33,941 nt of DNA from Allobosea sp. 67-29 (GTDB taxonomy: Bacteria > Pseudomonadota > Alphaproteobacteria > Rhizobiales > Beijerinckiaceae): NCBI RefSeq assembly GCF_001898115.1, contig NZ_MKSQ01000023.1, forward strand, positions 131,704 through 165,644, read 5' to 3'. The first letter of the stretch is position 1, and each line of letters begins with the position of its first letter. Under the pieces are notes generated by a model that saw only the letters and a list, made by a program, of their open reading frames with translations, did not search any database and had not been told where the DNA came from. This document shows, one piece after another, positions 30,028-33,941 of the stretch. The position numbers and the translations under genes were made by a program.

Positions 30028-31439
30028 AACCCATCGCCCTCACGGGCCTCGCTCTTGCCGCCATTCTGGCGGCGGGAGGTGCGGGCTACTGGGCCGGACA
30101 TCGCGGCCTTGCCGTCGGCTGGCGTGGTTGGCTCGGCATCGAAGGTTCGCTCGCGGCAAACGAGCCCGTCGGAACCGGTCCGGTCATCTACTATCAGGAC
30201 CCGGACCGGAAGCCTGTCTATTCGGCACAGCCGCGCCAGACCGTGGACGGCAGGCCCTTCACGGCCGTCCACGCCAGCCAGGACGTCAGCTTCGAGGTGA
30301 AGCCTCCGAGCGAGGAGCGGACGGCGCAGGCCGACCCGAAGCGCGTCCTCTACTACCGCAATCCCATGGGGCTTCCGGATACGTCCCCGGTGCCGAAGAA
30401 GGACTCGATGGGGATGGATTATCTCCCCGTCTACGAAGGCGAGGGAAACGAGGACGGCGTCATCAAGCTCTCGCCCGGGCGCATCCAGCGCAGCGGCGTG
30501 CGCTCCGAACCTGTCCGGCGTCAGAGCATCGTCCAGACGATTCACGTGCCCGGCGTGGTCCAGCTCGACGAGCGACGGGTTTCGGTCGTGACGATCCGAG
30601 CTGATGCCTTCGTGCAGGAGGTGGCGCCGATCACGACGGGCGACCGGGTCACGAGAGGCACGCGACTGGCGCGGATTTATTCGCCGGAGATCAGCACCGC
30701 GGGCGCGCAGTTCATCACCGAGCTCAATGCCGCCGCGCGCGGCGTGCCCGAAGGCGGCGCAAGGCAGCGCTTGGAAAACCTCGGCGTCCCGCCGGAGGTC
30801 ATCGCCGAGATCGAGCGCAGCCGGAAGGTGCCGCTGACGATCAACTGGTCGGCGCCGCGCGACGGCATCGTGCTGGAGCGTTCGGTCAGCGACGGCATGA
30901 AGATGACGGCCGGCGGCAGTCTGTTCCGGCTCGCCGACATCTCGACGATCTGGGTTCTGGCCGATGTTCCGGAACGCCAGTTGGCCGCCGTCGGCATCGG
31001 CGCGCCAGCCACGGTGCGGCTGCGCGGCCGTCCGGGGAGTTCCTTCGAGGGACGCGTCGGCGTGATCTACCCGGAGATTGCCGAGGCAACGCGCACGGCG
31101 AAGGTCCGGATCGAGCTTGCCAACCGCGACAGCATCCTGCTGCCGAACATGTATGCCGACGTCGATATCGGCTCCGATGACGCAGCTCCGCAACTCGCGG
31201 TTCCCGACAGCGCCGTGATCGACAGCGGCTCGCGCCGGGTCGTCATTCTTGATCTGGGCGAGGGTCGGTTCGAGCCGCGCGAGGTCAAGCTCGGCCGTCG
31301 CGGCGACGGCATGGTCGCGATTACCGAAGGCGTCTCCGAAGGCGACCGCGTCGTCGTCTCCGCCAACTTCCTGATCGACGCCGAGAGCAATCTCAAGGCC
31401 GCCCTGAGCGGCTTCGCGCAGCCGGAGGCCAAGCCATGA
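30024..31439 (+). CDS. cusB: CusB-type RND efflux periplasmic adaptor
   Basis: A 471-residue membrane-fusion protein: an N-terminal membrane anchor (about 4-24), then two heavy-metal-binding-domain-like segments. The first (VIYYQDPDRKP, about 53-63) is degenerate, the second (LYYRNPMGLPD...KKDSMGMDYLP, about 109-136) is canonical. Barrel-sandwich and beta-barrel parts follow (IKLSPGRIQRSGVRSE to RVVVSANFLIDAESNLKAAL). It bridges the inner-membrane pump and outer membrane channel and binds Cu(I)/Ag(I) via Met residues. Overlaps of 4 bp with both neighbours fix the start and the operon. Confidence 0.92.
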   Translation: MKPIALTGLALAAILAAGGAGYWAGHRGLAVGWRGWLGIEGSLAANEPVGTGPVIYYQDPDRKPVYSAQPRQTVDGRPFTAVHASQDVSFEVKPPSEERTAQADPKRVLYYRNPMGLPDTSPVPKKDSMGMDYLPVYEGEGNEDGVIKLSPGRIQRSGVRSEPVRRQSIVQTIHVPGVVQLDERRVSVVTIRADAFVQEVAPITTGDRVTRGTRLARIYSPEISTAGAQFITELNAAARGVPEGGARQRLENLGVPPEVIAEIERSRKVPLTINWSAPRDGIVLERSVSDGMKMTAGGSLFRLADISTIWVLADVPERQLAAVGIGAPATVRLRGRPGSSFEGRVGVIYPEIAEATRTAKVRIELANRDSILLPNMYADVDIGSDDAAPQLAVPDSAVIDSGSRRVVILDLGEGRFEPREVKLGRRGDGMVAITEGVSEGDRVVVSANFLIDAESNLKAALSGFAQPEAKP

Positions 31440-33941
31440 TCGCCCGCCTGATCGCCTGGTCGGCGCGCAACCTGATCCTCGTCTTCGTGGCCGCTGCCTT
31501 CGCCGTGGCGGCGGGTGTCTATGCGCTGAAGACCCTGCCGCTCGACGCCATCCCGGACCTCTCCGACGTCCAGGTCATCGTCTACACCGAATATCCCGGC
31601 CAGGCGCCTCAGGTGATCGAGGACCAGGTCACCTATCCGCTGACCACCTCGATGCTGACCGTGCCGAAGGCGCGCGTCGTGCGAGGCTTCTCGTTCTTCG
31701 GAGTCTCCTTCGTCTACGTCATCTTCGAGGACGGCACCGATCCCTATTGGGCGCGTTCGCGCGTGCTCGAATATCTCAACGCGGCCGCGCGGCGCCTGCC
31801 GCCTGGCGTCTCGCCGACGCTCGGGCCGGACGCGACCGGGGTCGGCTGGGTCTACCAGTATGCGGTCATCGCGAAGAACATGACCCTCGCGGAATTGCGC
31901 TCCCTACAGGACTGGGTCGTGCGCTTCGCGGCTTCTCGTGCCGAGGGGGTGGCCGAGGTTGCCAGCGTCGGCGGCTTCGTCAAGCAATACGCGATCGTCG
32001 TCGATCCCGTGCGGCTGCGCGCCCAGGGCGTCTCGCTCTCGACGCTGCGCGAGGCGGTCCGCAACAGCAACATGGACGTCGGCGGACGCACCGTCGAGCT
32101 CAGCGAGTTCGAGTTCATGGTTCGCGGCCGCGGCTACCTGAAGTCGATCGCGGATATCGAAAACATCGTCCTAAAGAGTGACCGCGGCGTACCGCTTCGT
32201 TTATCCGACGTCGCCCGCATCGAACTCGGTCCCGACGAGCGGCGCGGCATCACCGAGCTCAACGGCGAGGGGGAGGTCGCGAGCGGCATCATCCTGCAAC
32301 GCTTCGGTGCCAACGCGCTCTCCGTGATCGAACACGCCAAGGCGCGCCTTTCCGAGGTCGCGGCGAGCCTGCCGGGCGGGGCCGAGATCGTGCCGGTCTA
32401 TGACCGCTCCGGGTTGATCGAGCGGGCGATCGAGACGCTAAAGGGCACGCTGATCGAGGAGAGCATCATCGTCGCGCTGGTCTGCATCGTGTTCCTTCTG
32501 CATCTGCGCAGCGCCCTGGTGGCGATCATCATGCTGCCGGTCGGCATCCTGATGGCCTTCGCGGCGATGAAGGCGCTGGGGCTTGGCTCCAACATCATGA
32601 GCCTCGGCGGCATCGCCATCGCCGTCGGCGCGATGATCGACGCCGCCATCGTCATGATCGAGAACGCCCACAAGCACCTGGAACGGGCTCAGTCGAACAA
32701 GCCACGCGTCGAGATCCTGATCGAGGCGGCTAGCGAGGTCGGCCCGGCGTTGTTCTTCAGCCTGCTCGTCATCACCGTCTCGTTCCTGCCGATCTTCACC
32801 TTGGAAGCGGAGGAGGGTCGCCTGTTCGGGCCGCTCGCCTTCACCAAGACCTTCGCCATGGCAGCCGCGGCGCTCCTGTCGGTGACGCTCGTCCCAGCCC
32901 TGATGGTCATCTTCGTCAAGGGAAGGATCATTCCGGAGAGCCGCAACCCGATCAATCGGGGCCTGATCGCGCTCTACCGTCCGATGATCCGCGGCGTTCT
33001 CGGCGCCAAGACCCTGACGATCCTGGCTGCGGTGGCCGTCCTCGGGCTCAGCCTCTGGCCGGCGCGGCAGCTCGGCTCGGAGTTCATGCCGTCCCTCGAC
33101 GAGGGCACGCTGATGTACATGCCGACGACCTTGCCAGGGATTTCGGTGACCAAGGCGGCCGAGCTGCTCCAGACTCAGAATCGCATCATCCGCTCCTTCC
33201 CGGAGGTTGCCTCGGTCTACGGCAAGGCCGGACGCGCCCAGACGGCAACCGACCCGGCGCCGACCGAGATGTTCGAGACCATCATCAACCTGAAGCCCAA
33301 GACGGAATGGCGCGAAGGCGTCACGCTCGACAGCCTCAAGGCCGAGATGGACAAGGCTCTCCAGTTCCCCGGCGTCTCCAACGCCTGGACCCAGCCGATC
33401 CGGGCTCGCATCGACATGCTGGCGACCGGCATCCGCACGCCCATCGGGGTCAAGGTCTTCGGCACCGATCTCGCCCAGATGGAGGCAGTCTCCCGACAGA
33501 TCGAGACGGTGCTGAAGGCCGTCCCGGGCACGAGCAGTGCCTATGCCGAGCGCGTTATCGGCGGCTACTTCCTCGACATCGTGCCGGACCGGATCGCACT
33601 CGGCCGCTACGGGCTCTCCGTCGGCGACGTCCAGAATGCGGTCGTGATGGCGATGGGCGGCGAGACTGTGACGACGACGGTCGAAGGGCGCGAGCGCTAC
33701 GGGGTGGCGATCCGCTATCCCCGCGACCTGCGCTCCGATCCGCAGGCGATCGCGCGCGAGGTCCAGGTCTCGACCTCGTCCGGCGCCAGCGTGCCGCTCG
33801 GCGAGGTTGCGAGCATCGAGTGCAAGCGCGGCGCCACCTCGATCCGCACCGAGAATGGCGAACTCGCGGTCTACATCTTCGTGGATACAGTCGGGCGCGA
33901 TCTCGGCGGTTATGTCCGCGATGCCCAGAACGCGATCGCGC
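31436..33941 (+). CDS. cusA: CusA-type heavy-metal RND efflux pump, C-terminus beyond window
   Basis: At least 835 residues, cut by the right edge. It begins MIARLIAWSARNLILV and has the heavy-metal RND hallmarks PLDAIPDLSDVQVI, DVGGRTVE and the proton-relay-type D402 in AMIDAAIVMIENAHK. Three methionines in the periplasmic cleft, M562 (TLMYMP), M612 (DPAPTEM) and M661 (RARIDM), keep the 50- and 49-residue spacing of E. coli CusA M573, M623 and M672. This argues for Cu(I)/Ag(I) rather than Zn/Co/Cd. It overlaps cusB by 4 bp. No frameshift is seen in the part present. Confidence 0.95.
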   Translation, partial: MIARLIAWSARNLILVFVAAAFAVAAGVYALKTLPLDAIPDLSDVQVIVYTEYPGQAPQVIEDQVTYPLTTSMLTVPKARVVRGFSFFGVSFVYVIFEDGTDPYWARSRVLEYLNAAARRLPPGVSPTLGPDATGVGWVYQYAVIAKNMTLAELRSLQDWVVRFAASRAEGVAEVASVGGFVKQYAIVVDPVRLRAQGVSLSTLREAVRNSNMDVGGRTVELSEFEFMVRGRGYLKSIADIENIVLKSDRGVPLRLSDVARIELGPDERRGITELNGEGEVASGIILQRFGANALSVIEHAKARLSEVAASLPGGAEIVPVYDRSGLIERAIETLKGTLIEESIIVALVCIVFLLHLRSALVAIIMLPVGILMAFAAMKALGLGSNIMSLGGIAIAVGAMIDAAIVMIENAHKHLERAQSNKPRVEILIEAASEVGPALFFSLLVITVSFLPIFTLEAEEGRLFGPLAFTKTFAMAAAALLSVTLVPALMVIFVKGRIIPESRNPINRGLIALYRPMIRGVLGAKTLTILAAVAVLGLSLWPARQLGSEFMPSLDEGTLMYMPTTLPGISVTKAAELLQTQNRIIRSFPEVASVYGKAGRAQTATDPAPTEMFETIINLKPKTEWREGVTLDSLKAEMDKALQFPGVSNAWTQPIRARIDMLATGIRTPIGVKVFGTDLAQMEAVSRQIETVLKAVPGTSSAYAERVIGGYFLDIVPDRIALGRYGLSVGDVQNAVVMAMGGETVTTTVEGRERYGVAIRYPRDLRSDPQAIAREVQVSTSSGASVPLGEVASIECKRGATSIRTENGELAVYIFVDTVGRDLGGYVRDAQNAIA

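Noticed and set aside
1..33941. CRISPR array, integrase gene or origin of replication
   Set aside because: I saw no regularly spaced repeats, no tyrosine or serine recombinase gene and no iteron/rep gene in the window.

Overview
The window looks like an accessory, metal-resistance-rich stretch of a high-GC alphaproteobacterial (probably Hyphomicrobiales) genome. The best taxonomic clue is the start of the window. The minus strand there carries a circularly permuted, two-piece-type ssrA (tmRNA) gene, with the acceptor piece (ending near 67) transcribed before the coding piece (beginning at 37). Many-member copper/silver and mercury gene sets with GC-rich codon use fit the same assignment. Species cannot be named from the sequence.

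Region 1 (1-4803): ssrA with its own promoter, then a compact minus-strand operon of four genes. These are a ParA/MinD-like protein with a degenerate P-loop, a soluble FtsH-like AAA/M41 zinc protease, a small protein with a Phd-like segment, and a calcineurin-like phosphoesterase. It is divergent from a small XRE regulator, with A/T-rich repeated operator-like sites between them. I do not recognise this set as a described system, and it is the best candidate here for something new.

Region 2 (4989-8521): a three-gene plus-strand operon that looks like an ABC-three-component (ABC-3C) conflict system: a restriction-endonuclease-fold effector, a middle component and a Rad50/SMC-like ATPase with a CxxC hook. 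Its genes overlap.

Region 3 (8629-14309): a complete 5,681-bp IS1595-type mercury transposon with about 24-bp terminal inverted repeats and a perfect 8-bp target duplication. It carries merR, divergent merT-merP-merA-merB, an ISXO2-like transposase and a convergent coiled-coil/winged-helix passenger gene. It landed inside a copper-cluster DUF411 gene. The gene's last 14 codons lie on the far side of the element, and joining the flanks restores the reading frame.

Region 4 (14301-33941): a large copper/silver resistance island. It holds a CopZ-like chaperone, truncated DUF411 protein, Met-rich LTXXQ protein, DUF2933 protein, YVTN propeller, CopA-type P-type ATPase, CusF-like protein, cupredoxin, multicopper oxidase, TolC-like outer membrane factor with a small lipoprotein, an OmpR/HisKA two-component pair, two DUF305 proteins, a four-helix Cys-rich copper-binding (Csp-like) protein, a YtkA-like protein and a CusB/CusA pair (CusA runs off the end). 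Three promoters have MerR-family CueR-type architecture (15042-15072, 20456-20486, 27061-27091), yet no cueR gene is visible. A separate tandem GTTAC/GTTxC motif before the two-component genes and before the Csp operon is a likely response-regulator site. Together the genes cover cytoplasmic chaperoning and export (CopZ, CopA), periplasmic binding and oxidation (CusF, cupredoxin, multicopper oxidase, DUF305, LTXXQ) and transenvelope efflux (CusBA plus TolC-like factor).
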